64,000 nt of DNA from positions 2,356,001 to 2,420,000 of the forward strand of contig CP121450.1 in the NCBI GenBank assembly GCA_029689965.1. Reading direction: 5' to 3'. How positions within the stretch are numbered: the stretch's first letter is position 1; every line of letters starts with the position of its first letter. The notes under the pieces were generated by a model. It made no database searches and was not told the DNA's origin. It worked only from the letters and a program-made list of their open reading frames with translations. This DNA comes from Curtobacterium flaccumfaciens. GTDB taxonomy: Bacteria > Actinomycetota > Actinomycetes > Actinomycetales > Microbacteriaceae. Position numbers and translations under genes: made by a program. Of the stretch, positions 50,360 to 60,475 are shown in pieces.

Positions 50360-51065
50360 GCGTGGACGCCGTGCTCTCCCGGATCTCCGAGATCCGGACC
50401 CAGATCGACGCCCTGCGCACGGGGATGACAGGCACCGGGACGACCACCACGGCGTCGGGCGCGGACTCCTCGACCGCGTTCGCCGACGCCCTGGCGACCG
50501 CGACCGGGTCCGCGGCGGGCACGACGTCCGTCGCGAGCCCGGGGACCGCCACGGCGACCTCCGTCGACGCCGGCGCCGACACCATCGCGACGGGCAGCGG
50601 TGCCACCGGCGCCGACGTCGTCGCCGACGCGAAGAAGTACCTCGGCGTGCCGTACGTGTTCGGCGGCACCACGACGAGCGGCATGGACTGCTCGGGGCTG
50701 GTGCAGACGGTGTTCAAGGACCTCGGGGTGACGATGCCACGTGTCGTCCCTGACCAGGCGAAGATGGGCGTCGAGGTCGGGTCGCTCAAGGACGCCCAGC
50801 CCGGAGACCTCATCATCCCGAAGGGCGAGGGACACGTCGTCATCTACGTCGGCGACGGCAAGGTGCTGCATGCCCCGAGGCCGGGCAAGGACGTCCGGAT
50901 CGTCGACAACTGGTACAAGGACTCCGACATCGCCACCATCCGGCGCATCGTCCCGCACAGGCCTCCGCCACGACGGCGACCACGGGCACCGCTGCCGCGT
51001 CCGGCGCCACCGACCTGCAGACCGCGGCGCTGCTGTCGCTGATGAACGCCGGGAGCGCCGCATGA
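50356..51065 (+). CDS. NlpC/P60 peptidoglycan hydrolase inside the flagellar operon, frameshifted
   Basis: About 236 residues. Papain-like cysteine peptidase that cuts peptidoglycan stem peptides; here probably opens the wall for the rod, the job done by FlgJ in Gram-negatives. After a Ser/Thr/Ala/Gly-rich 90-residue head comes VADAKKYLGVPYVFGGTTTS GMDCSGLVQTVF with the catalytic Cys, MPRVVPDQAKMGVEVG, and GEGHVVIYVGDGKVLHAPRP with the catalytic His. A break near 50957 leads to the end LQTAALLSLMNAGSAA. No signal peptide is seen, so export through the flagellar gate is likely. Confidence 0.85.
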
Positions 51066-52725
51066 GCATGACGATCCGCGCCCAGAGCACGGCCCCCGCA
51101 CCGTCGACGACCGCGTCCACCTCGGGCGGCACCACCTCGGCGGACTCGTTCGGGGCGGCACTCGCGGCCGCCGGGGACGACCAGGGGCGTCGCACCTCGA
51201 CGAGCGCCGACCGGACGGACTCCGGCCCGGGCGCGCGCCGCACCGGTGACCGTGCCACCGATCGGTCCGCTCGTCACCGCGGCGTCGACGGACACGACCC
51301 CGCTGCCCGACCGGGCCGGGAGCGTGACGATGTCGATCGTGCGGGCCGCCGCCGCGGCGCCGGAGCCCGGACGACCGGCAGGCCGCCGCGGGACCGGTCA
51401 CCGACACGGGTGCGACGACGCCCAACGCCGCACCCGCCGGCGGTGCGCCCGCATCGGCCGTCGCCGGTACGGTGCCGTCCGGTGCCCCTGCCGATGGCCC
51501 CGCGTCGTCTCCGGCTCCGAGCGCTCCGAGCCCGGACGCCGCCGTGGCACCGAGCGGAGCCGCCGGGTTCCCGGCCACCGGGCCGACGACCGCGTCCGCC
51601 GGTGCGACCGCTCCGGCCGCCGGCACCCGGGTGAGCGCGGCCGCAGCCGGGGCACGGCTGGACGGCGGTCCGTTCGACGGCGGGGCTCGGGGACGGACAC
51701 CGCGGAGCCCGCCGCCGGTCCGGCTCAGGCGTCCGCACCGTCCGCCATCGGCGCACGGACGGATGCCGTCAGGGCTGCTGCGACGTCCGGCACCGGGCGC
51801 TCGGCCGGCACCACCGTCGCCACGTCGAGCACCGCCGGAACGGTCGCGGGGACGCCGACGGCTCCCGTGGACCCGGCGGCCTCTGCCGCCGTCCGGAGCA
51901 ACTCCGGGCCGACCAGCGACGGCTCGACGACCGGTGCCGGGAGCGCCACCACCGCGCCGACCAGCACCGCCGGCGCCACCGCCACCGCCACCTCTGCGGC
52001 GGCCGCGCCCGCCGGCGCCGCGACCAGCGCTGCGCCAGCCCGGGCCGCCTCGTCCGAGACGTCGGCCGCCGCATCGCCCGCCCCCGCCGTCGTGTCGGCG
52101 CCGGGCACCGGGACCCCGCCGGAAGCGACCCGGGGGAGCGGCGCCCAGACCGGCCACGGACGGACCGGGGTGCGACCGGCCAGGGCGATCCGGGCCTCCA
52201 GGCCGTCACCGCGCCGCGCGCCGGCGAGACGCCGTTCGCGGTCCCGGCCACGTCCGTCACCGCTGCGCCCGCGCCGGCGTCCGGTGCCGCGACGGCCAAC
52301 GCGCCGGCACCGCTCGCGCAGCAGCTGAGCCGTCCCGTGTTCACCCTCGCGCAGGCGGGCCCCGGCGACCACGTCGTCACGGTCCAGGTGACTCCAGACT
52401 CGCTCGGCCCCGTCACCGTTCGCGCGCACGTCACGACGCACGGGATGCACGTCGAGCTGTTCGCCGCCTCCGACGCCGGGCGCGACGCGGTGCGGCAGGT
52501 CCTGCCGGACCTCCGCCGCGACGCGGCCGTCGCGGGCGGGTCGACGACGCTCGACCTGTCCTCGCAGAACCACCCGGACGCACGTTCCGGGCCGGACGGG
52601 AGGCACGGGTCGCCCCCGACGGCCCGGCCCGCCGACACCGGCCTGGAGGCGCGACCCGCCCACGCGCGCCCGGCACCACCCACACGCCCACCGTCCGCAC
52701 CGCCGGACTCGACGTCCTCGCCTGA
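51062..52725 (+). CDS. fliK: Flagellar hook-length control protein FliK, frameshifted
   Basis: About 555 residues. Molecular ruler that stops hook growth and switches export specificity. Very Ala/Pro/Gly/Thr-rich throughout its first 400 residues, where at least three frame breaks make the exact path uncertain. The C-terminal Flg_hook domain is clear: LAQAGPGDHVVTVQVTPDSL GPVTVRAHVTTHGMHVELFA, then DAVRQVLPDLRRDAAVAGGS TTLDLSS, near 52340-52590. The natural end is in another frame, HTPTVRTAGLDVLA at 52725. It overlaps the hydrolase by 4 bp. Confidence 0.82.
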
Positions 52726-52782
52726 GCGAGGACACCGCACCCGCTCACCACCTCGAACGCTCGACCACCGAAGGGAACGACC

Positions 52783-53217
52783 ATGCCGATCGACGGGATC
52801 ACCGGCACCGTGGACCAGGCCGCACAGGCCGCGGCCCTCACCGCGAACCAGTCCAGCACGCGGTCGCAGACGATGGACTCCGACGTCTTCATGAAGCTGC
52901 TCGTCACGCAGCTCCAGAACCAGGACCCGTCCTCGCCGATGGACACCAACCAGATGATCAGCCAGCAGACGCAGCTCGCGATGATGGAGCAGATCACCAA
53001 CCAGACCACGACGGCGAACGAGAACTTCTCGCTGCAGATGCGGATCGCCGCCGCGAACCTCGTCGGCAAGCAGGTCAGCTACACGGACGCCGCGTCCGGC
53101 GACTCGATCACGGGAACGGCGACCGCGGTCTCGTACGCAGCGAGCGTCCCGACCGTCACCGTGAACGGGAAGGAGGTCGACCTCGACGTGATCTCCGGCA
53201 TCAAGACGACCTCCTGA
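52783..53217 (+). CDS. flgD: Flagellar hook assembly protein FlgD
   Basis: Intact, 144 residues. Scaffold cap for hook polymerisation, lost when the hook is complete. SDVFMKLLVTQLQNQDPSSP MDTNQMISQQTQLAMMEQ is the strong FlgD_N signature; the short C-terminus (LVGKQVSYTDAASGDSITGT) keeps the tudor-like part only. The ATG is preceded by GAAGGGAACGACC. It is 57 bp after fliK. Confidence 0.95.
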   Translation: MPIDGITGTVDQAAQAAALTANQSSTRSQTMDSDVFMKLLVTQLQNQDPSSPMDTNQMISQQTQLAMMEQITNQTTTANENFSLQMRIAAANLVGKQVSYTDAASGDSITGTATAVSYAASVPTVTVNGKEVDLDVISGIKTTS

Positions 53218-53267
53218 CACCCGACTCCTTCTTCTTCTTCTTCGGTACCTCCACGAAAGGACGCACC

Positions 53268-54443
53268 ATGCTCCGCTCGCTCTACTCCGGGATCTCCGGC
53301 CTCCGCTCCCACCAGGAGATGCTCGACGTCACGGGCAACAACATCGCCAACGTCAACACCGTCGGCTTCAAGTCGTCGTCGACGGTCTTCCAGGACACGC
53401 TGTCGCAGATCACGCAGGGAGCCGGCGGGCCGCAGTCCGGCGTCGGCGGCACGAACCCCGCGCAGATCGGCCTGGGTGTGCAGGTCGCCGGCGTCTCGAC
53501 GAACTTCGCGCAGGGCTCCGCCCAGGCCACCGGCAAGGCCACCGACCTGATGATCTCCGGCGACGGGTTCTTCGTCACCCGGCTCGGCAACGACACCGTG
53601 TACACCCGCGCCGGTGCGTTCGACTTCGACGCCGACGGACGGCTGGTGTCCGCCGACGGCAAGATCGTCCAGGGCTACCCGGCCACGAACGGCGTCGTCA
53701 ACGAGAACGGCCAGCTCGGCGACATCGTCCTGCCGCTCGACGCGGCCGCTCCCGCCGTGCGGACGACCACCGCGGGTGTCACGGGCAACCTGCCGTCGGA
53801 GACCGCGGTCGGCACCACCATCACGCGCGACGCGACCGTGTACGACGCCTCCGGCGCGAAGCACACCATGTCGCTCGCCTACACCCGCACCGCCGCGGGC
53901 TGGGACGTCGCGGCGGCCGACGGGCAGGGCGGCTCCGCGACGACGACGCTCACGTTCGGCGCCGACGGCAAGCTCACGGCGGGCGGTACCGTCGCGGTCG
54001 GCGGCATCGCGGTCGACATGACGCAGCTGACCGGGTTCGCCGCGCTCGACACCGCGTCGATCTCGTCGCAGAACGGCCACGAGGCCGGGTCGCTCCAGGG
54101 CTACTCGATCTCGAAGGACGGAACGGTCGTCGGGACCTTCTCGAACGGCGCCTCGCTCGCCATCGGCCGGATCGCGCTCGCGACCTTCGCCAACCCGGCC
54201 GGCCTCGAGAAGACGGGTGCCTCGGGCTACCGGGCCACCGCGAACTCCGGCAACGCGACCGTGGGCGCTCCGGGCTCGCCGGGGGTGGGGCAGCTCGCGT
54301 CGGGCACGCTCGAGATGTCGAACGTCGACCTGTCGCAGGAGTTCACCAACCTCATCGTGGCGCAGCGCGGGTTCCAGGCGAACGCACGCATCATCACCAC
54401 GTCGGACGAGGTGCTGCAGGAGTTGACGAACCTCAAGCGGTAA
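53268..54443 (+). CDS. flgE: Flagellar hook protein FlgE
   Basis: Intact, 391 residues. Builds the hook. MLRSLYSGISGLRSHQEMLD VTGNNIANVNTVGFKSSSTV is the hook/rod signature; ATDLMISGDGFFVTRLG and the C-terminal LEMSNVDLSQEFTNLIVAQR GFQANARIITTSDEVLQELT complete it. A CTTCTTCTTCTTC stretch precedes the ribosome site GAAAGGACG. It is the last flagellar gene in the window; a hairpin at 54450 follows. Confidence 0.97.
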   Translation: MLRSLYSGISGLRSHQEMLDVTGNNIANVNTVGFKSSSTVFQDTLSQITQGAGGPQSGVGGTNPAQIGLGVQVAGVSTNFAQGSAQATGKATDLMISGDGFFVTRLGNDTVYTRAGAFDFDADGRLVSADGKIVQGYPATNGVVNENGQLGDIVLPLDAAAPAVRTTTAGVTGNLPSETAVGTTITRDATVYDASGAKHTMSLAYTRTAAGWDVAAADGQGGSATTTLTFGADGKLTAGGTVAVGGIAVDMTQLTGFAALDTASISSQNGHEAGSLQGYSISKDGTVVGTFSNGASLAIGRIALATFANPAGLEKTGASGYRATANSGNATVGAPGSPGVGQLASGTLEMSNVDLSQEFTNLIVAQRGFQANARIITTSDEVLQELTNLKR

Positions 54444-54449
54444 GGAACC

Positions 54450-54490
54450 CGAGACCCCCTCTCCACACTGGAGGACGCCAGGGGGTCTCG
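54450..54490. terminator. Hairpin after flgE
   Basis: CGAGACCCCCT (54450-54460) pairs with AGGGGGTCTCG (54480-54490) over a 19-nt loop, 7 bp after the flgE stop. It would close the basal-body operon. The following 160 bp to the aquaglyceroporin end carry no gene. Confidence 0.55.
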
Positions 54491-54649
54491 GATCTCGGGC
54501 CGCGGACCGCAGAACGGTGACTCGTCGGCTCCAGGGCCCGCTACCAGGCGGCACGCTGCGCCGTGGCGCCAGCTGGCCCCGGAGGTGGTTCCGAGCCACT
54601 GATCCACCACCACCGCGCGCCACGATGCGCCCGTGCGCACGGTCGGAAC

Positions 54650-55536
54650 TCAGTCCACGGTCCGCGGGAGTACTCTCCCGGCGGTCGCCGTGTACAGCCC
54701 CCGCCGATGAGGCCACCGAGGACGGGGCCGAGGATCGGGACCCAGAAGTAGATCTGGCCGTGCTGGTCGGTCCAGGCGTCGTCGTAGCCGGTGAGGAACT
54801 CCAGTAGCCGCGGACCGAAGTCGCGTGCAGGGTTGATCGCGTAGCCGGAATCGGTTCCGATGGCCATGCCGATGGCCACGACGATGAAACCCACGGCCAG
54901 CGCGGACACCGCGGGGGTGGGCGCCGCGCCGAGTGGGTCGGTGACGGCGAAGATCAGGAAGAGCAGCGCTGCGGTGCCGATGACCTGGTCCCAGAACGCG
55001 TCGCCGATGGTGACACCGAGCGCGTTGTCGCCGTTGCCGGGCAGCGTCGAGAAGATCCCTTGCGTGGTGTAGGTGTGGTGCGGGTCCAGGGCGCGGATCG
55101 GCGCGGAGTAGTCGAACCGGATCACGGCGGCCCCAGCGAACCACCCCGCGACCTGGGCGACGATGTAGGGCGCGACTTTCGACGCCGGGAACCTCCGGAA
55201 CGCGAGGACGGCCACGGTGACTGCCGGATTGAGGTGCGCGCCCGTGACCTTCCCAGCGACGAAGATCCCGAACGTGACGCCGAATCCCCACGCCCACGAG
55301 ATGCTGTCGTGCGCGCCGAGACCGTTCTTGGACACGACCACTTGCGCCACGACGCCGAACCCGAACAGCGCCACAACCGCTGAGCCGAGGAACTCCAGCA
55401 CCATCTCGCCGAACAGCGTCGGCTCTCGTCCACCGTTCGGTACCGCCATCCCGGCAAGATCCTCACGGGGCCGTTGCAGCTGGAACGCGTGCCACCACCG
55501 GCGGGTCCGCGTGCTGGATGCGGTTGTCTCGGTCAT
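54650..55536 (-). CDS. glpF: MIP family channel, aquaglyceroporin-like (GlpF), frameshift near the end
   Basis: About 296 residues, six membrane helices and two half-helix NPA loops: VTGAHLNPAVTVAVLAF and SGYAINPARDFGPRLLEFLT. The Asp after the second NPA (NPARD) marks glycerol facilitators. Long N-terminal extension of about 40 residues (STRTRRWWHAFQLQRPREDL). A lost G near 54700 breaks the frame; restored, the end is GLYTATAGRVLPRTVD at 54650. It lies alone between the flgE hairpin and the Cys-rich gene. No glpK or glpD is nearby, so its substrate (glycerol, other small polyols or metalloids) is open. Confidence 0.85.
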
Positions 55537-55654
55537 CGGAGGGGCTCTCCTCGTGGGCGTCTGCGGCGTGTTGCTCAGGGGTGGCACCGCGGGGAAGCGC
55601 ACCAGGAGGCTGGCGTCTCTGTAACCACTCATCGACAGGCTTCCCCGCGGCGGT

Positions 55655-56461
55655 CTAGGCGGCGGATTCCTCCGCGTGTCGGCGGGTGAGCGCCAACGGG
55701 AGGCTCCATCCGTGGAACCAGGACAGCGTGCTCGCCCAGCTCCCTCGCGTGTGGAGGTCCGCTGTGCCGCCCGACTGGGTCATGGTGTCGATGAGGTGCC
55801 GGAGCGGATCGCGCTGCTGCTGCAGCCACCCGAGCGCCTTCTCGAGAGCCTCTCCGTCGTCGTCGAGCTCCGCGAGGTGCCGGCGGCAGACGATGCCGGT
55901 GTCGGGATGCGGGTCCATCGCACAGTCCGCCGCACAGGCAGGACAGACCACGGACTCCCAGGAGGGCTTCGTCGCGCGGACGTGTTCTCCCGTGTAGCGG
56001 AACCGGCTGACCTCTTCGGTCAATCCTTGACTGTCGGAGCCGGCGTACCCGACCACCGGGGTACCGGAGAGGACGTTGCCCGGTTCGGTACCACCGAGGT
56101 CGCGGCAGATGGCGCACTGCTCGGTACCGAGCAGTCGTCTCCGGAGCTTCCTCGACCGCGCCCGGTGCAAGCGGTGCAGTGCCGTCTCGAGGAGGTCGTC
56201 GTAGAGGATGCACACGTCGAAGGGCTGGTGTCCGCCGGCCGCGCCGGCGCCGTACTGCCACAGCTCGATCTCGACGACGGCGTGCCCCCAGGAGTGCCGG
56301 TCGCAGAGGCCCCAGGCGTCACGGAGCTGCTGACGGGCGCCGCCGTCCATGATGTCGCCGTGCACGAACGACCACAGCAGGCGCACTTCGGGAACCGACA
56401 GCGCATGCGTGGCGTCGGGCAGCAACGGGTCGCGCCTGCCGATGGCGTCGGGCTGCGTCAT
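55655..56461 (-). CDS. Unknown cysteine- and histidine-rich protein
   Basis: Intact, 268 residues, cytoplasmic, no membrane segments. Metal-type pairs are spread along it: GLCDRHSWGHAVVEIELW (about residue 52), EQCAICRDLGG (about 115), VVCPACAADCAMDPHPDTGI VCRRHLAEL (about 175-205). A Trp/His-rich end (STLSWFHGWSLPLALTRRH) follows. The CxxH / CxxC spacing suggests two zinc or redox sites. I do not recognise a family. The start ATG 56461 gives MTQPDAIGRRDPLLPDATHA. Divergent from the MutS-like operon across 277 bp, in which I see no gene. Confidence 0.6.
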   Translation of the reverse strand: MTQPDAIGRRDPLLPDATHALSVPEVRLLWSFVHGDIMDGGARQQLRDAWGLCDRHSWGHAVVEIELWQYGAGAAGGHQPFDVCILYDDLLETALHRLHRARSRKLRRRLLGTEQCAICRDLGGTEPGNVLSGTPVVGYAGSDSQGLTEEVSRFRYTGEHVRATKPSWESVVCPACAADCAMDPHPDTGIVCRRHLAELDDDGEALEKALGWLQQQRDPLRHLIDTMTQSGGTADLHTRGSWASTLSWFHGWSLPLALTRRHAEESAA

Positions 56462-56738
56462 GGGTCTCCTATCTCGTGGGCACGTCGAGTGCCGAGATAG
56501 GGACCGTTGTCGACGGATGTCGAGGTTCGTGGCTGGTGAGCCCCACCACCAGGTGATGCGTACGACCGAGTGTAGCCATGCGTCGCCGAGCGCGCGCGTC
56601 TTCTCGGTTGCGACGTTCCTTGTCATCCGGCGCCGAGACGTGGCAGTGTGGTCCACATCGGCGATGGAGCTCGCCGGGCAGACCGCCCGAACCGCGGACA
56701 CCGCTGATGGCACCTGATGACTTTGTTGGGAGTCCTCA

Positions 56739-58359
56739 GTGCCCGCTGCCGTCGAAACCACCCCGTTCCCGCGACTGCTGTTCCCCTCGGAGACCCGGAT
56801 CCACGACCGGAGGTCGCATCGCTCACATGGACGGACCTCGCGCTCGACCGGGTCTTCGACCGTGTGTTCGCCCACTTCCACCCCGTGGAGGCGGTCGCCG
56901 CCGCCGTGCGCCGACCGCTTCGTACAGTCGACGAGGTCCGGTACCGGCAGGAAGTGTTCCGTGACCTCGCGGAGCCTGGATCCAGGCGCGCCGTGGAGAC
57001 GTTCGCGCAGCGGGTGCGCGGCGCGTTGGACCTCGCGGACGCTGCGACGGCATCACACTACGAGGTCAGTGCCAACCGTGTTCACCTGCACGCTGTCGCC
57101 GAGTACGTCGCGGCGATCGACGAAGCGACCCAATCGTTCCGTAGCTTCGAGACGAAAGGCCGGCTGTCCTCGCGGGCATTGACCGAGTCCTGCGCCGCAT
57201 TGCAGGAGCTGCAACGCTCAGCACCGTTCCGTTCCCTCGCCGACGAGTCGGCACGGCTCGTCGAACTGCTCGACGACGTCCGCGCGGAGGTCGGGATGCG
57301 CGGCGCCCGGTTCGTGATCAGTCCGGCGAGGGACGACCTGGACGTCGCGGACGACGCCGGGAACGTGTTCGCCCGGTTCCGAGACCCGGACCAGCACCCG
57401 GACGGGCGTTCGGACATGCAGGTACCGCGGCTCGACATGGACCACGTGCAGGAATGGGTCCTCGACGACATCGCCCGCCTGCACCCGCAGGTCTTCGATC
57501 GTCTCGCCGCCTTCCGCCGGAACACCGTCGCGTTCGTCCACCCGGGGGTCAGTCGGATGGTCGAGGAGCTGGTGTTCTTCCGCGCCATCACCGCGTACGA
57601 CGACGAGTTGGCCAGCCCAGCAGCCGGATTCTCACTTCCGAGTGTGGAAGAGCGCCCTCGTCGTTCCGCGCCGAAGCCGCGTTCGACGTCGCGCTCGCGG
57701 GCACACTCAGGGACGATGCCGAGCTGGTGACGAACGATCTCCGCCTCGACGACGGCGAACGCCTCCTGATCGTGACCGGCCCCAACCAGGGTGGGAAGAC
57801 CACCACGGCCCGCATCGTCGGGCAACTGCACCACCTTGCCGCGATCGGCGCTCCGGTACCGGCGACGAACGTTCGGATCATGCTCACCGACCAGATCCTC
57901 ACGCAGTTCGAGCGTGGGGAGCAGCTGGAGTCGTTGGAAGGCAAACTCGGCGAGGAGGTACACGCCCTCCACGACCTCCTCGACGCTGCGACCGACAGGA
58001 CGCTGATCGTCCTCAACGAGATCTTCACCTCCACCGCAGCCATCGATGCGGAACTGCTCAGCCGGGAGATCCTGCGTCGGGCCGTGGACATCGCACCGAT
58101 CGTGGTCTGTGTCACCTTCATCGACAGCCTGACCCGCTTCGACGAGCGCACCGTCAGCATGGTGAGCCTCATCGACCCGGCGGATCCCACCAGGCGAACG
58201 TTCAAGGTCGAGCGGAGAGCAGCGGACGGGCGCGCGTACGCGCAGGCCCTCGCGGACAAGTACCACCTCACCGACTTCGCGATCGCGGCGGCGGTGGCCG
58301 AGAACACCGACACCGCTGACCCGATGCTCGTCGGGAGCGACCGAGACGGAGATGCATGA
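56739..58359 (+). CDS. MutS-like ATPase, first of a pair, frameshifted
   Basis: About 540 residues. MutS core (domain III-like helices, LALDRVFDRVFAHFHPVEAV) and ATPase domain: Walker A LIVTGPNQGGKTTTARIVGQ, the later LEGKLGEEVHALHDLLDAAT, and the Walker B position TLIVLNEIFTSTAAIDAELL, where Asn replaces the usual Asp; then VCVTFIDSLTRFDERT. No mismatch-recognition domain I is seen, so it is not a true mismatch-repair MutS. GTG 56739 with GGGAG upstream is the likely start (VPAAVETTPFPRLLFPS). Breaks near 56795 and 57660. Its stop overlaps the ATG of the second MutS-like gene. Confidence 0.75.
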
Positions 58360-59873
58360 TGGATACTCAGCTTCTCGAACGCCGTCATCTTCCCATCGAC
58401 GATGAACCGTACGGGTCGGACGACCTCGTCCGCGACCTCGAGATCGAACGGATCCTGCTGCGGATGTCCCGCGGCGACGACTTCATCAAGTCGGTGTGCC
58501 GGGCGGCGCTGCTGCATCCGCTGCACGACGTCGACGAGATCCGACGGCGGCAGGGCGGTGTCGAGGACTGCATCCGGAACGACGACGCAGTGCGCGCGAT
58601 CTACGACCTGGCCGGCCGCGCGCTCGACGTCCAGCGCAGCATCTACATGTCCATCTACGCTCGGCGTCCCGCCGCACTGCTCTCCCGGGCACAGCGGCTG
58701 CTCGCCGACCTCGGTGGCAGCCTGCTCGAACTCCGTCGGCACCTCGAGGACCACGAGTCGGCATTCCGGTCGCCGGCGTTCCGCGCGTTCGCCGAGACGG
58801 TCCGTACCCGGTTGGACGACGAGTTCATGGCACGGTACCGCGAGCAGGTACGACGGCTGGAGTTCCGGTCCGGCGTCGGCATGCGGGTCCGCCTGGGACG
58901 GTCGGCGGAGATCATCCCCGAGCAGCTGCACACGGTCCAGCGCAGCACCTGGAACCCACTGAGCCGACTGACCAGCAGCGCACCGTCGTTCAGCTTCACG
59001 ATCCCGGAACGCGACGAATCCGGCGCGAACGCCGCAGCAGACCTCCGCGACCGTGCGCTGGTGCGCGCCGCGCAACACGGCAACCAAGCACTCGAGGACG
59101 TCCTCGGGTTCTTCCGGCAGATCCGGACAGCAACGGCGTTCTACCTCGGAGCGGCGAACCTCGCCGACGAGCTGACCCAGCTCGGCGGCGACCTCGTCAT
59201 GCCTCGGTTCATCGCCGACGACGGTGACCAGCGAATCGACGGCCTGTACGACCCGAGCCTGGCGCTGCGCCTCGACCGCCGTCCCACGCTCAACGACATC
59301 GACCTGCACGGCAAACCGCTCCTGGTGATCACCGGCGCCAACCAGGCCGGGAAGTCCACGACTCTCCGGGCACTCGGGCTGCTGCAGCTGTTCGCGCAAG
59401 CCGGCATGCACGTCCCCGCGTCGCACGCAGACGTGCACATCGTCGGCCGCGTGTTCACACACTGGGCGCGAGAAGAGGACAGCGGCCTCGTGCACGGCAA
59501 GTTCGACGAGGAACTCCAACGCGTCAGTGACATCGTCCGACGGATCCGCCGCGGCGACGTGTTGCTGTCGAACGAGTCGTTCTCGTCGACGAACGAGACG
59601 GAAGGATCCACCATCGCGGCGGAAGTGATCCGCGCTCTCGTCGGGTCCGGCGTCCGGGTGTGGTGTGTCACGCACCTGTTCACGTTCGCGAACGACCTGT
59701 GGCAGCACGACCAGGAACGGGCGCACTTCGTCCGCGCCGCCGCAGCGGACCCCGACACCGACGGCAGCGCACCCTTCCGCCTGGCCGCCGCACCTCCTGA
59801 GCCCACCAGCCACGGCGCCGATGTCTTCAACCGCGTCTTCGGAACCGACCTGCACACGGAGAGCACACCATGA
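58356..59873 (+). CDS. MutS-like ATPase, second of the pair
   Basis: Intact, 505 residues, a paralogue of the preceding protein. N-terminal helices (LEIERILLRMSRGDDFIKSV), then a clamp-like region, and the ATPase core: Walker A LLVITGANQAGKSTTLRALG, FAQAGMHVPASHADVHIVGR, and the Walker B position DVLLSNESFSSTNETEGSTI, again with Asn-Glu in place of Asp-Glu; WCVTHLFTFANDLW follows, the His of the switch. No domain I or connector domain. ATGA overlap with the upstream gene and with the downstream phosphatase. Likely partners in a heterodimer. Confidence 0.78.
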   Translation: MMDTQLLERRHLPIDDEPYGSDDLVRDLEIERILLRMSRGDDFIKSVCRAALLHPLHDVDEIRRRQGGVEDCIRNDDAVRAIYDLAGRALDVQRSIYMSIYARRPAALLSRAQRLLADLGGSLLELRRHLEDHESAFRSPAFRAFAETVRTRLDDEFMARYREQVRRLEFRSGVGMRVRLGRSAEIIPEQLHTVQRSTWNPLSRLTSSAPSFSFTIPERDESGANAAADLRDRALVRAAQHGNQALEDVLGFFRQIRTATAFYLGAANLADELTQLGGDLVMPRFIADDGDQRIDGLYDPSLALRLDRRPTLNDIDLHGKPLLVITGANQAGKSTTLRALGLLQLFAQAGMHVPASHADVHIVGRVFTHWAREEDSGLVHGKFDEELQRVSDIVRRIRRGDVLLSNESFSSTNETEGSTIAAEVIRALVGSGVRVWCVTHLFTFANDLWQHDQERAHFVRAAAADPDTDGSAPFRLAAAPPEPTSHGADVFNRVFGTDLHTESTP

Positions 59874-60475
59874 CAGCAACGAACCGTCGGAAGTTCTACC
59901 TCGTCCGGCACGGCGAGACGCACCTCAACGCAGAGGGCCGCATCCGGGGCCTGCTCGACGTGCCGCTCACCGAACGGGGATGGGCGGAAGCCGACGCCGT
60001 CGGAGTCGCCCTCGTTCCGGCGCACCCCGTGCGAGTGGTCACCGGGCCGCTTGCCCGAGCGCGGGAGACCGCAGGTGCCATCGCCGAACACACAGGCGCG
60101 CCCGTCGTCGTCGACGACCGGTACGTCGACCGGGACTACGGGAGGTGGTCCGGACAGATCCGGTCGGAGGTGATCGCGCAGTGGGGGTCCGTCGATGACG
60201 CGCCTGGCGTCGAACCGGTCGGGGACGTCGTGACACGCTGCACGAGCGTCCTCGAGGAGCAGATGGCGTACCCCGAGGACGGGCCGATCGTCCTCGTGGG
60301 CCACGACGCGACCAACCGTGCGCTCCTCGCGGCACTGTTTCCCGAACTCGGTCCGGCCGAGGGGATCCCACAGCGCACGGCCTGCTGGAACCTCGTGGAG
60401 TCCGACGGAACGAACTGGCGGCTGCTGCTGCTCGATCAGAAGCCCGGCGACCCGGTGCCGGAGGCCGCTCGGTGA
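59870..60475 (+). CDS. Histidine phosphatase family protein (phosphoglycerate-mutase-like)
   Basis: Intact, 201 residues. RHG motif FYLVRHGETHLNAEGRIRGL with the phosphorylated His, TGPLARARETAGAIAEHTG with the second Arg, DRDYGRWSGQI with a Glu/Asp-like position and VLVGHDATNRALLAAL with the second catalytic His. Phosphatases of this branch act on small phosphorylated metabolites; the substrate is open. ATG overlaps the MutS-like stop and its stop overlaps DUF211, so it belongs to the five-gene unit. A phosphoglycerate-type activity would fit the enolase on the facing operon, but that is inference. Confidence 0.85.
   Translation: MTATNRRKFYLVRHGETHLNAEGRIRGLLDVPLTERGWAEADAVGVALVPAHPVRVVTGPLARARETAGAIAEHTGAPVVVDDRYVDRDYGRWSGQIRSEVIAQWGSVDDAPGVEPVGDVVTRCTSVLEEQMAYPEDGPIVLVGHDATNRALLAALFPELGPAEGIPQRTACWNLVESDGTNWRLLLLDQKPGDPVPEAAR

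Noticed and set aside
56739-59873. Mismatch-repair mutS genes
   Set aside because: No domain I with the mismatch-binding Phe, wrong Walker B, and about 500 rather than 850 residues; no mutL nearby.
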